DNA of 64,000 bases from Clavulina sp. PMI_390 (Eukaryota; Basidiomycota; Agaricomycetes; Cantharellales; Hydnaceae): assembly GCA_015039315.1 (NCBI GenBank), contig WIDE01000004.1, positions 363,936-427,935 on the forward strand. The letters are read 5' to 3'. The stretch's first letter is position 1, and the number at the start of each line of letters is the position of its first letter. A program made the translations under genes and the position numbers. Shown one piece after another: positions 33,493 to 43,547 of the stretch. The notes beneath the pieces were generated by a model. It did no database searches. It worked only from the letters and a program-made list of their open reading frames with translations, and was not told the origin of the DNA.

Positions 33493-35562
33493 CACTCCAT
33501 GGGCGATCATTGACTCTGAATTGTGCCTTCAGGCAGAACTAAAAAGAATCTACACACGGACATTGATCAGGGTGTACGGTCGGCTTCATCAGGTCCATCC
33601 TGTGCGTTCCTGACCGCCAATATACGTACCATTCCCTGGTCTCTGGCCTGCCAAGGTTACGGTCCCAGCTCCACTGGTGCCTGTTAAGTCTAGGTTTTCC
33701 CTGTGTCTTCCTCTAGCATGTGGAAAAAAAATCCCTTTCGGGGCTCGGGTACTCAGAGCAATAGTACCTCGTCCTTCTCCCCACGAGTTTGCAGCGTGTT
33801 CTCCACTCAACCGAATAACAAATCCATTTACCGGTGTTGCTATGACGGTACCAGCTGCTGCTGCTGAAGGATGCAGTTCATCCCGCCGCCTTTCTATCTC
33901 ATCAATTTATACATAAATCGTCATTGCGTGCTAGCTTCCCGGCCTAAGCCAGCCACTCTTGGTTTTTTTTTATCCTTCTGCGTGGGTGTGGGTGCACACA
34001 CACAGCGGCGACTGCAACCATTATTCGGTTTCTCAGGATCGTCCCTCCAAGAACTCAAGTGGACGCGGACCCTCCGTTCACTCGGACACTCGTTAGACAA
34101 TTAACGCGTTCAACACTGCGCCGGGCGCGGGAGTGCATACATCAACGGGCCCGACAAAGGATCGGGAATAGTTTACGGTGCTATGCATCTTCTAGAAGCA
34201 TCGTACAGATTCTAACTGCATCGGATTACCGGCTGAGCCTTCTCACCAAGACCAGCGGAAATTTTCACTCAACCACTATGCCCGAATTCGGAAGGGAAAT
34301 GGGTGAGGTCGGGTGGATGTTTTTGGTCATGATATCATGGCTTCCGAGTTCGGTTCCATACACATCGTCATCGCCATTACTGTCTCACCGTTATTGGCTC
34401 TCTGGCAGTGTAGGCTTTGTCGGATGAGCGCTTTTTCTCGGCACACATCCAATGGTAGATAAGTAAATACGAATGATGCCCGGCCAGCTCGCAGCAATTG
34501 CAAAAGTCTTCTTATTCATGCAGGAGCCGGCCCATTGACACTGTTGCATTCCGAATGCGCTTGTGCCTGCAATAATAGCGCTGACCGTTACAAATGGTTT
34601 ACGATTGCGCATTGCTCGGTCAGTGAACCAGCGCCCTTCCGTCCCTGCCTACTGCGCGTGTCACCGCCGCCGTTTCTTGTACCGCGAGCCCTTTTGGCTC
34701 TGAGAATGGGTCGGAAAATCGGTACGGCGCTCCAGATCATCGTGAGCATTGGGATCCATGAAGTCCCGACGTCTGGTCATCTGATTTCAGTGAAAATGAA
34801 ACCGGTCCCGACCCAAACGAATGCGTGGGGCGAGGCCAAGGTCTCACCCCAACAGTAACGAATCGGATGGTTTTCCTAACCTATTTGACATTCAACCTCA
34901 ATCCCCCACACTCATGATCGTCCTCGTCTCGCCGGGTGGGGTCCGTTCATAAACGTGCCTGTCAGTGCGCCGACGATTAAACTGTCGAAAGCCTTCGGTG
35001 GCTTGCAGCTTCTTGCTCTCTCTGAATATCCACGCCTCGAGGCTCTGCTCGCCCTGGCTCGGTGCCGGGATTTCCGGATAGTACTCCCCCACAAATCGGA
35101 TATTAAGTAACCATTTATTCTGCGATGCTTAAGCTTCATATAAGCGAATCGAGACAGTAGGATTTCAAATGCCTTGGGTGTCCTCGATCCAGGATTGGGA
35201 TCGCGCGGCTCCAGCATGGTAATGACACATTGCTCGATTCAGCTATTACGACTTTTCTAATGACAATTTCACACTCAAATAGAGAGAAACTAGTTATTGG
35301 CACTCGAAAGCTATGCGCGCAATAAATACGTTACATCATTACTGACGCCAGGACAGACGAGTGGATGACACTCCAGAAGCAAGACGGATAGTATGAAATA
35401 TGACAAAAATGTTGCAGCAATCCGTAAAATTATGACGTTGCACGTTGCGTGAGGTGAACCAAAAATTTCAAAGTAATATACACGTGAATTCATGAGTTGA
35501 CCCTTGCGGCCAGCCATGAGGGTCGATGGAGGGTTGGTGGTGACCAATGCAGTTGAATCTCG

Positions 35563-35963
35563 TCAAACAGTATAAACGCGATGACGCGATGGATAGCCGT
35601 GGTTGCTCTCGCGGCGGTACTTTTTTCGGTATGAGTAGTCAGATTTGTGCGATCCTCTTTTATTGCCACAACAAAAGAGTCGAGTAAACCAATTACCACC
35701 CTACGCCATGGGAAATCAGCTATCAATACGCAGGAATTACACGAATAGAGGACACTCACTGAACGTTTGTGCCTCTTCTCATTCGTATAGTAATGCACGG
35801 TATGAGTACCATGTTCACGATGGGGATGGTAATGTGTGGGCCGATCGCGACTGTCATAAAGCACGCGGCCATTATGGTGGCCGCGACTGGAGATGACATA
35901 GGTGTGGGGGCGAGAAGAGGACGAATGGAAGGTTGTGCTATGAGTGTGGTGACTGCTAGGCAT
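35563..35963 (-). CDS. Small His-rich protein, orphan, 113 residues
   Basis: Two exons, 35760-35963 and 35563-35700, are joined across a 59-base intron (GTGAGT..GTAG, phase 0). Exon 1 encodes MPSSHHTHSTTFHSSSSRPH and continues with many His, Tyr and Arg residues (THYHPHREHGTHTVHYYTNE). Exon 2 encodes GGNWFTRLFCCGNKRGSHKS and a Tyr/Arg/Lys-rich tail ending HRVYTV. There is no signal peptide or membrane helix. The RLFCCGNKR patch (two adjacent Cys in a basic, aromatic setting) could be a palmitoylation or metal site. The clean splice, the sharp bias to His/Arg/Tyr through both exons and the head-to-head position with the Con-6 gene argue that it is real. The family is not recognised. Metal or nucleic-acid binding is inference from composition. 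Confidence 0.62.
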
Positions 35964-36612
35964 CCTGACTAGCACTAGGGCAGCAGCGTGCGTGTAAGGC
36001 AAAGGACGAGAGCACGGTGGAAATCTGGACGAGGTAGGCGGTGAGGACAGAGGCGTAGACGATTCAGCCTAGAGATTATATGGGGGTTTGGTCGTGACGA
36101 AAATACTCAAATAAACATGTTAATGATGCAACCACATTAACCGAGTGGCGCTGGATATTGGGTGGGTGTTAGTTGGAGCAAAAGATAAGATCAAATATAT
36201 AAGCTGGAATTTGTGGCCTTTCGCATACGAAAGAGCCAGTTCAATTGTAGAATCCCTATCGTCAAGCAAGCCAAGGGGAAACCAAGCGAGGTTGCAACAA
36301 GTGGTATTCGAAGGTCAACATCAATTTCCCGTCCATATCTGGGATGGAAATGTTGCCACAATAGACGGCGCGATGACCTCATCAATATGTGATGGCACGA
36401 GGATGTGACGAAGTATCATAAAGTCTGCTCCATCTCAGGTATATGAAATATAGCAGTGCCAAGTCCTGAGCAAATAGGTATGTCACTTCAATTTGTGGTC
36501 GACACTGCAGTGGAGTGCCTGGCAGGAGGATAAAAAGCCACGAGGTCAGGGCGAAGAATAGCATCTTCACCATCCCAATCACCACCACAACTTGTTCACA
36601 TAACCTGAAATC
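35964..36612. promoter_or_regulatory. Bidirectional promoter of the His-rich and Con-6 genes
   Basis: The 649 bases separate two divergent small genes. A TATATAAG occurs on plus at about 36,196-36,203, and an AT-rich CATATAAT lies on minus about 110 bases upstream of the His-rich start. Common control, perhaps developmental, is inferred from the layout and from the known behaviour of Con-6 genes. Confidence 0.5.
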
Positions 36613-37014
36613 ATGTTTGGACGTCGTACCCATCATCGTTCGGAGAGAACCCACCACCGTCACCATTTCCCGTCGCGAGATCGTCAAGCTGCCGGCTACA
36701 AGGTAAGGTCTAATGGCACTCTGCAGCGCGTTCACATCCCTGATCCAAATATCTATAGGCTGCACTGAATAACCCCAATACCACCTCAGAGGGCCGTCGC
36801 CACGCGAAGTACGAGTTGGAGGCAATGGTAAGCCTTTGAACAATTGGTGTAGGCAGCGTGAAGTTCTGACACGCGTCATCCGTGCTTCATTCAGGGTCGA
36901 GGCAACGAAGCACACGTCTCATTCTCCACTCGTTTACGTCATTTCTTTGGCATGGGAGGACGAAGGCGCAATCGTCGCCACCACCAACATCACCAACATC
37001 ACCACACTTATTAA
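36613..37014 (+). CDS. Con-6 family (conidiation protein 6-like) protein with His-rich tail
   Basis: Three exons (36613-36702, 36759-36827, 36895-37014), with introns of 56 and 67 bases, encode 92 residues. The N-terminus MFGRRTHHRSERTHHRHHF is basic and His-rich. The middle, AAGYKAALNNPNTTSEGRRH followed by AKYELEAM, matches the Con-6 domain pattern 'aGykatl.NPnvSeeak.hA...L'. The last exon gives FSTRLRHFFGMGG and then an Arg/His tail (RRRNRRHHQHHQHHHTY). Neurospora con-6 is induced during conidiation and its product is degraded on germination; most relatives are small proteins of unknown biochemistry. This copy has one repeat of the domain, where many have two, and the flanking His/Arg segments are unusual. 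A His-rich gene is divergent upstream and shares the composition. Confidence 0.8.
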
Positions 37015-37311
37015 AGTGCGGAGACGTTAATGAGGTCATCATGCCACTTCACAACTCGAAAAGCTTAATATACCCTGTATCATTGTCACATAACTGTACA
37101 TTCTGCGATGTGTAATAAATCTTCTCGTGCCAATGTGGAAGAAAGTGTTTTCATATAAGTGGATGTAAGGCAACACGCAGGGACAGAAAGGGCGAGCGGC
37201 TTGTGACTGTAACGCGTTAGTCCGCAGTCACATTGTGCGTGACGCCACACGTATTGCTCCTGTTGCTCCCCCCCGTTGTGGACTTTCATTGTTCGCTAAG
37301 ACCTTTTCGCC

Positions 37312-37747
37312 ATGGTAATCTACTTTAAATTCTTGGGCGAATGCGACCACCACGATTGTCTGACAATGCACTTAGTCGGCTCTCTTCAACTTTGAGTCTT
37401 TGTTGCTCGTCATCCTGCTCCTCATATGTACCTCCACGTATGCTCGTGCTATGGCGCCAGGACTCGTCGATCGGAATAAAGAAGGGTGCGCGTGGTTGAT
37501 GCCCTTTTTCACGTGTTGCTCCTTTGATGGACCTGTATCTTTACCTTTCACGTCTGCCGCCGCCGCCGTAGATTTTTGGGACTTTTCTGGAAATCTGCGA
37601 GGATAGGTATGTTATACCCTGCTTCAAATCACCGTCTTGATATACTTTTGTTCCCCCGTTAATCATACTCGTTTGATAGGGGAGCGCTTATCACCTTATG
37701 TGGCCCTGGCATGCATCGGCATGGCGGCCAAGCTACTCCTCGGGTAA
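37312..37747 (+). CDS. Kish (TMEM167-type) secretory pathway membrane protein
   Basis: Four coding exons give 71 residues, the usual Kish length. The first coding exon is only the ATG (37312-37314), followed by a 61-base intron. Then come 37376-37485, a 35-base exon 37572-37606, and 37680-37747. The product reads SALFNFESLLLVILLLICTS, then YARAMAPGLVDRNKEG, FLGLFWKSARIGERLSPYV and ALACIGMAAKLLLG. It matches Kish: the short N-terminal SA.FNF, a first membrane helix, the luminal DRNK.G, the FWK.ARIGER.SPYV signature and a second helix. Animal Kish is a Golgi protein needed for constitutive secretion, and the same site is inferred here. Because of the one-codon and 35-base exons, simple ORF-based gene finding would miss it. 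Confidence 0.92.
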
Positions 37748-38331
37748 CTATAGTTGCTCCTTGGCGTATGCACCCCAATTATTCACCCACACTACGAGTG
37801 GTCAAGGTCTGGAATCTCCCCCGCTTTGCTCTTATATATGACGTCTCAATGTAACTTGCCTTATAGGTACTCACCACACCTATAGTTCCTCATCCTCTAG
37901 GCCGTTTCCTTTATTTCGTAGATGCGAAGATACCCGTTTTATGATCATCAATGCAATATGCCACCATGGTTGACTCCTTTTCCTTAATTCTGGATCCCCT
38001 CACTAGGCCCCTTGAATTTGAGTGTGCTCATTGGAGTGGTTGTTACTTTCCGTACCTGAATGGCCGTGAATACAAAACCATTTTCCAAAGCAGGTAGCAA
38101 ACCGAGCTTGAAACTATCCGTGGCTATCATTGCCAGGCTTCTCAGCCTAGATGATAGTTGGCCGTATAGTGCAAACTGGACTTTGACCTGAAGCTAAATC
38201 ACAACTTCAGACCATTCCATGCGGCAAAGGAAGACGAAGGGATTTGGAATTATTATATGACGGTATCAAAATATTTTGAGGGGAGTACACAATCGCTGGG
38301 CTTGGCTTGAGATCATAGAACAGAGCGACAT
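37748..38331. other. Intergenic between convergent Kish and cysteinyl-tRNA synthetase genes
   Basis: About 580 bases, AT-richer than the neighbouring exons. They should hold both 3' UTRs. I see no coding potential or repeats. Confidence 0.5.
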
Positions 38332-41300
38332 TCAGATAGGAATAGAGTTTTCCTGCGCATATGCCAGCCATTCTGCATGAGCTTTCTTCTGATTGTCCCA
38401 GTCCTTGGTGAGCTTCTTCACTTTCGATTTTGGCAGCTCGACGCCCTCGCCATCGGAGAGAGGGAATCCCTCATCATTCCAGGTGCTGTACGTCCCTTCA
38501 GGCACATTGGGCGGCTTGAACATTTCAGCGGGAGCCAGCTTGCCCTTCTCCAATTTCGCAAGACGTTTGGCCTTCTCAGCCTCTGCCGCAGCTGCTTTCC
38601 TGGCGGCCTTCTCAGCCGCTTGTGCAGCCTTTTCCTCGCGCTCACGAAGGAGGACTGCAGGGTCGACGAGCTTGACGAGGGCTCTGCCATCTGGCGGGTA
38701 TGAACGTAAGCGGTATGATACATGGAAGGCCAGCGGAGAGTGTAACAAACCTTCTTGATCGTCAAGCTGCACACCAAGAGGTGCAAGGTCGACATCACGC
38801 AGTTTGTCGCACAACATGAGGATCTCCTTCGTTGGAGCTTGTCCTATCGCCAATTTCCTGACATCGTCCCGGAACGTCGAGAGTGCAGTGAGATAAGGCA
38901 TTAGCACAGCGTCACGCTATAGGGTAGTAAGTCGATATGAGCCACGTATTTGGGTATTCTCAAACGAGATGAACACACGTCGAAGGTCTCGCTTTCGCCA
39001 TTTGCGCTCGATCTGCCCCATCCAATGGTATTGGAATCGGACCCAGGTCCTTCGGCGAGTCCGAATGTGCGAAGCATCTTGGTGACCCAAACTGCCACGT
39101 TGCGCACGACTCCGATATTGACCTCTTTCCGACCTCGTGCCAGGTATAGGTTAGTTTTCGAGACCAGCTCCACTAAGCGAGCGAGCGCCTCAGGAGTATT
39201 GAAGGAATCAGAGAGAGCCACACGGAAGTCATGCTGAGTCTTGTGAAGCCTGCAGACAGATGGGTTAAGCCTCGTTGGGAATGGCAGGGAGATCATGGGA
39301 TTAGAAACTCACGAATCTGTTAATTCACGCTCGGTCTGATCGTAATGATGTCGTGTGTCGGTACTTCTAGCAGCACCTTTCGATTCCGCCACGAGGGCTT
39401 TGACGTTGTTGAAGAAGTTCTGTACAGGATTTGATTGAGCCTGGCTATTATTCGGCCACAAGTCGTGCTTACCTCGAATGTAGACTCTATTGACTTTGCT
39501 TCCGAAACGGCGCTGTCTCGGAAGTCAAACTTGGCATTCCACAACTGCCCAAGGAAAAGCAGCCGGAGCTGACGTGGAGAGTACAGCGCCAGAGCTTGCT
39601 ATTGAAGTGATATGGGTCAGCAAAAACTAGCCCCGCGAATGGGATTAGCGAGCGCTTCCTACATCAATTGTAATGAAGTTTTTCAGCGATTTGCTCATTT
39701 TGAGTCCTTCGATATGGAGATGGCCGGTATGCAGGAAGTAGTTAACCCATTGCCGGCAATCATGATACGCCTGTCATGAGGGTAGTTAGGAGGTGAGTGG
39801 CTGGACATGTGGAGATCGTACTCACCTCTGACTGTGCAATCTCGTTGTCGTGGTGTGGGAATGCGAGATCGATACCACCAGAGTGAATGTCCATATTATC
39901 TCCCAGGATCTCTGTGGCCATGACTGAGCACTCAATGTGCCATCCTGGTCGACCTTGCCCCCAAGGAGATGGCCAGGCGGGTTCGCCAGGTTTTGAAGCT
40001 TTCCACAAAGCGAAGTCTGCAGCTGCCCGCTTCCCTGTACCCGTTGCAAGGGAACCTTTGGTTCGAAAAGAACGAACCAAGTGATTTAGCGTGCAAGCGT
40101 AGTGGTGTGTTTATATGCATACCTTCCGCTTCGTCTAGCAGTGCCTTGTTCCCCGTATTCCATGGCATTAGCTTAGCATAGGAGTGGTTCCAATCAATCT
40201 CTCCATCCGCCACACCCTTCGACTTGGCTCCATGGAACGCCTCAGTGTTGAAGTAAACGCTCCCGTCCGGGGTGGCATACGCGTACCCGTTTGAAATGAT
40301 CTTCTCGACATAGGCAACAATTTCAGGTACGTATTCCGTAACACGAGTGAGGGTATCCGGAGGTTGCACTTTGAGGCGCGCCATGTCGCTCATGAAAGAA
40401 TCTTCCCAGTATGCTGCAAGCGAGCGGAAGATCTCGTGGTCTGTTACTTCAGCTTTGAACTATGCGCATAGAATCATAATGTTGGCAAAGTTAGCTTGCA
40501 GGGAATGATCATCATGTGAGAGAAAACAAGGGGTACCTGACCATCGAGCCAAGGGCCAAGCACGTCGAGCGAGGACGCTAATAGTGCATGAGCTGGCTCT
40601 GCACCAGTCTTGCCACCAGCAATTGAAGTCTCTGCAGCCTTGATGCCAGAGAAGGCGGCATTCTAGGCAGAAAACCAGTTCAGGACAAGTCAGTGGTAGG
40701 TATAATCACACGGTGAAGTCTCTCACTAACCAGCGAGTTGATGTGCATGGTAAATTTCTCGTCCTTTTCAGTGCCAGCCTTCACCCATGCTGGATCCTTC
40801 TGAGATAACTCATAGAGATGGGGCCATTGTTGGAGCTCGGAGCCGGCTGCCAGGATGTCGTTGGCAGGAAGGGATGGGTTCAACTTCTTCTGAGTGTAAG
40901 AAGAAAATGCTTGGGTCACGGTGGAGATAGTGTCCGTCGAAAGGGAGGTGGTCTGGTCTCGTAACCGGTTCGTCAGGTATTGATAACGAGCACGTGTTAT
41001 AATCTGTTCAGTAATTTTGCATAGTTATTAGTCCAATAAAGGCAAGGTAGTAAAAAGAAGTGAAAAAGTATGGAGATGTGGATCGGCACCTTGTCGTCGA
41101 TGTCGGTGATATTCATGACGAAGTGAACATCATATCCGAAATAATCCACCATAATACGTCGCAAGATATCTTGGGTGACATAGTTCCTGATTTACTGAGT
41201 CAGTATGTAGAGCTCAACTAGTGCCACCAATAAGACTTACCTTGCATGCCCGAGATGGGACGAATCGTATACTGTGGGTCCACAGTTGTACCATTTGACG

Positions 41301-41695
41301 CTATGTCCGTTCATGGGCACAAAGACATCCTAGTGTTTATCATCGTTGGATTGGGTAGATTCGGGGAGGAGAATCAACGATCGAGTCAATCCCATACGGA
41401 GCCAGCTGGACAGCCTGCAACACACTTTTGTCCTCGTCATCGAGTTGTATACTTTCAAGACCGGTTGTTCATAGGCAGGTTTGGGTACAGCCCATGGGGG
41501 TTGTTTTGCTTTGGCTTTGTCGTTCGGATCTGCCACGTTAGCCATGTTGAGCTGGCTATTGAGATCCTCGCGCGATGAGTAGAGTAGAGTCGAGGAGGAG
41601 TGGAAACGGGCTCTGAGAGTTGATCTGAGCAAGCAGCCGGTGCTTGATTTAAGTAATAGTACAGATGATGAGAAGCCCAGTCGAGTCAAGAGCAT
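38332..41695 (-). CDS. Cysteinyl-tRNA synthetase with alternative mitochondrial and cytosolic starts
   Basis: The class I synthetase is complete. [15 protein letters not shown] carries the HIGH-type HLGH motif, [10 protein letters not shown] and [16 protein letters not shown] segments follow, [12 protein letters not shown] binds zinc and nucleotide, and [13 protein letters not shown] is the KMSKS loop. The DALR-like region and a Lys/Ala/Glu-rich C-terminal extension ([20 protein letters not shown]) end with [12 protein letters not shown]; the extension is typical of eukaryotic CysRS. Two in-frame ATGs are possible. The one at 41545 ([20 protein letters not shown]) fits the cytosolic enzyme. 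The one at 41695 adds 50 residues ([20 protein letters not shown] then [15 protein letters not shown]), rich in Arg, Ser and Leu without acids before the junction, as in a mitochondrial presequence. One gene probably serves both compartments. Confidence 0.95.
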
Positions 41696-41913
41696 ATACA
41701 GTCGGCTGCCACACAACACTTCGAGTCAAGTTATTCACGTGTGACGACGTGACGAACTCGGACTCGGAGATGGTACGGCAACTCAATTGGAGAACAGGCT
41801 GTTGAGCTGTTTTTGAGCTCGTTTTTGCCACTTTCAGACTCTAGTAAGCACACAAGGAGAAGCACTGGGAACGTGATAATCATAACAAAAACGTGAATCA
41901 GCCTTAGGGTATT

Positions 41914-42825
41914 TTACATCAACAGCGCTCCAACTAATGCTAAAACGCCAGCAAAGGCGGAAGGAATCGTTAGCGTCATAGCGGCGCTTTTTGAGGAGGT
42001 AGAGGATGGGGAAGAGGATGCAGTAGAAGATGGAGAGCCTCCGGAGGTAGAGGTAGGACCGCTTCCAGACGTTGACCCTCCTGTAATTGTTCCGGCATCC
42101 GTGCAGGGGATAGAGGATGGGATTGTGTAGTTGCTGAGAAGGGTGACGTCGGAGCACTATAGTTTAGGAGATTAGCCAATGATGTTCTCCACGTCTATGC
42201 AGTATTGCATTACCTGATGAAGAGTACCATCCCCGCCATTGTAGACCATAAGAATGGTGGCGTTTACACCGTTCTTGGCATCAGACACACCAAGGCTGCT
42301 GATGTTGACATGAACGCAGAACGAACCCTCAACTGTGGTCGAGAATGTTGGGGTAAGGAGGCCATAGGCTTGACCAGAGGTGGTGGTGTTGAAGTCGGAG
42401 AGGCTCTGAGGGTCGCTGCTGAAAGATACGCCCAGGACGGCTGGAAGATGGGAATGAGCAATCAACAAATATAGAAACAAGAGGAAGGCGAGCTTACAGC
42501 TGGCTGTATTGTGGAAACTGGAGAAGCTCACGAAGCCTCCGCTCAGAGGGAATGGCGTTCGAGTTTTGTTGACCGAGAATCCACCTAAGCCAGGAACACG
42601 TTGAATAATCGCTCCGAGTAGCGTAATTGAAGAAGAGCATTCTTACCACACGGGACGTCAGGCTCGGAATCCTGTTTGGTCGAAGTCGATTCAGTGATTG
42701 GCTCAAACTGTTGACGCGGATCTACTCACCTCATCGAACCCTCGAGTATAAGGGTAGTCGAGAGTAAAGTGAGCACTCGCAACACTCAAGAGAGCGAAAA
42801 GACCGAGGGTTGACGAGAAGCGCAT
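41914..42825 (-). CDS. X325/BIM1-like secreted copper-binding (LPMO-like) GPI protein
   Basis: The start is ATG at 42825, 60 bases from a TATAAA on minus (42884-42889). The signal peptide MRFSSTLGLFALLSVASA ends so that the mature protein begins HFTLDYPYTRGFDE; the N-terminal His is the histidine-brace residue of this family. After introns it continues SEPDVPCGG, RTPFPLSGGF, VLGVSFSSDPQSLSDFNTTT, GSFCVHVNISSL, NATILMVYNGGDGTLHQ and CSDVTLLSNYTIPSSIPC. A Ser/Thr/Gly stalk and a hydrophobic end (AFAGVLALVGALLM) indicate a GPI anchor. X325 proteins keep the LPMO fold and bind copper but are not known to cut polysaccharide. Cryptococcus Bim1 is needed for copper uptake. Disulfide Cys residues are paired as expected. 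Four exons are supported by clean GT..AG introns. Confidence 0.9.
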
Positions 42826-43547
42826 CCTGTGAGTGTGTGGTTGGGATGGGTTGGTCAACTGATTCGCCCCCCAGTAGTCCGTCTTTATACGATCAACATG
42901 CGTTGCCTAGCAGAAAAAGTTTTTTTCTTCTTTACATTCTTAAATGGACTCTCACGAAGCGAAATGAGGAAAAAGGAATTCGGCGGTCGTGAACTGGTTT
43001 ATGGAAGTGGGCGCATCAGACTCGGGAGATGTGTAGGAACCTTGGAAAAAGTTCTTTTCACAGCTTGAACATTCTGTTTTTCCATCACGCGGACCAGGTA
43101 GTGCCGCCGTGCCGACACGAATACTCGGTTCAAACGTGCCAAGTGGTGTAGAGGATAGAATCGATTCTGTCTGTCCGTGGGTGTCGGCAGGCTTCTGTTG
43201 TAGTCGTGGTGACAGAGGCTGCATCACCTTGGGCTCGGACTCATGAATGAGTACATTCGCGCTTCAAACTCCGACTGAATCAATGTAGAAGGATGATGTG
43301 ATATTGATGGCAGGGAGAATCTTTTGGAAAACCAATGAGAGCACTGAACAGATCAGATGTTATCCTCTTGGCCAGTGCGTGGACTGTTTGTGTCGAATCC
43401 CCATATAAACCCCGCACCACCGGCGGCAGCAGTCACGGTCAACTCCCGCCCGAAGCCGAGCCCTACCCGGTCACGGTTCCCCATCTTGGATAAAAGCACT
43501 ACGACTTCCTCCTCCAAAACACTGCTCTAGTTTTCTGAACGTACAAA
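42826..43547. promoter_or_regulatory. Bidirectional promoter: X325-like gene and aldehyde dehydrogenase
   Basis: These 722 bases separate divergent start codons. TATA boxes are visible for both sides: TTTATA at 42884-42889 (TATAAA on minus, 60 bases before the X325-like ATG) and TATAAA at 43404-43409, 139 bases before the dehydrogenase ATG. A run of T/C precedes the left gene. Confidence 0.6.

Larger units (their letters stand above)
30616..35562. other. Gene-poor stretch of nearly 5 kb
   Basis: No recognised protein in about 4.9 kb, whereas other gaps are mostly under 1 kb. What is seen: two CCAAT motifs near 30,828 and 30,848 and a poly-T run at about 30,676, upstream of the Ser-rich gene; a TATATATGG box near 31,110; an unbroken plus-strand frame of 258 codons (30910-31686) with no known similarity; two ATCGAT palindrome clusters (separate entries); an ATG-started 101-codon frame (33123-33428); and weak overlapping frames at 34,900-35,220 on minus. 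The DNA could be a long regulatory region, a non-coding RNA locus, or the ruin of a former gene or element. Confidence 0.5.

Noticed and set aside
34912..35217. 101-codon minus-strand frame and an overlapping 64-codon frame
   Set aside because: Two frames compete and I could not join either to another exon with a plausible intron.
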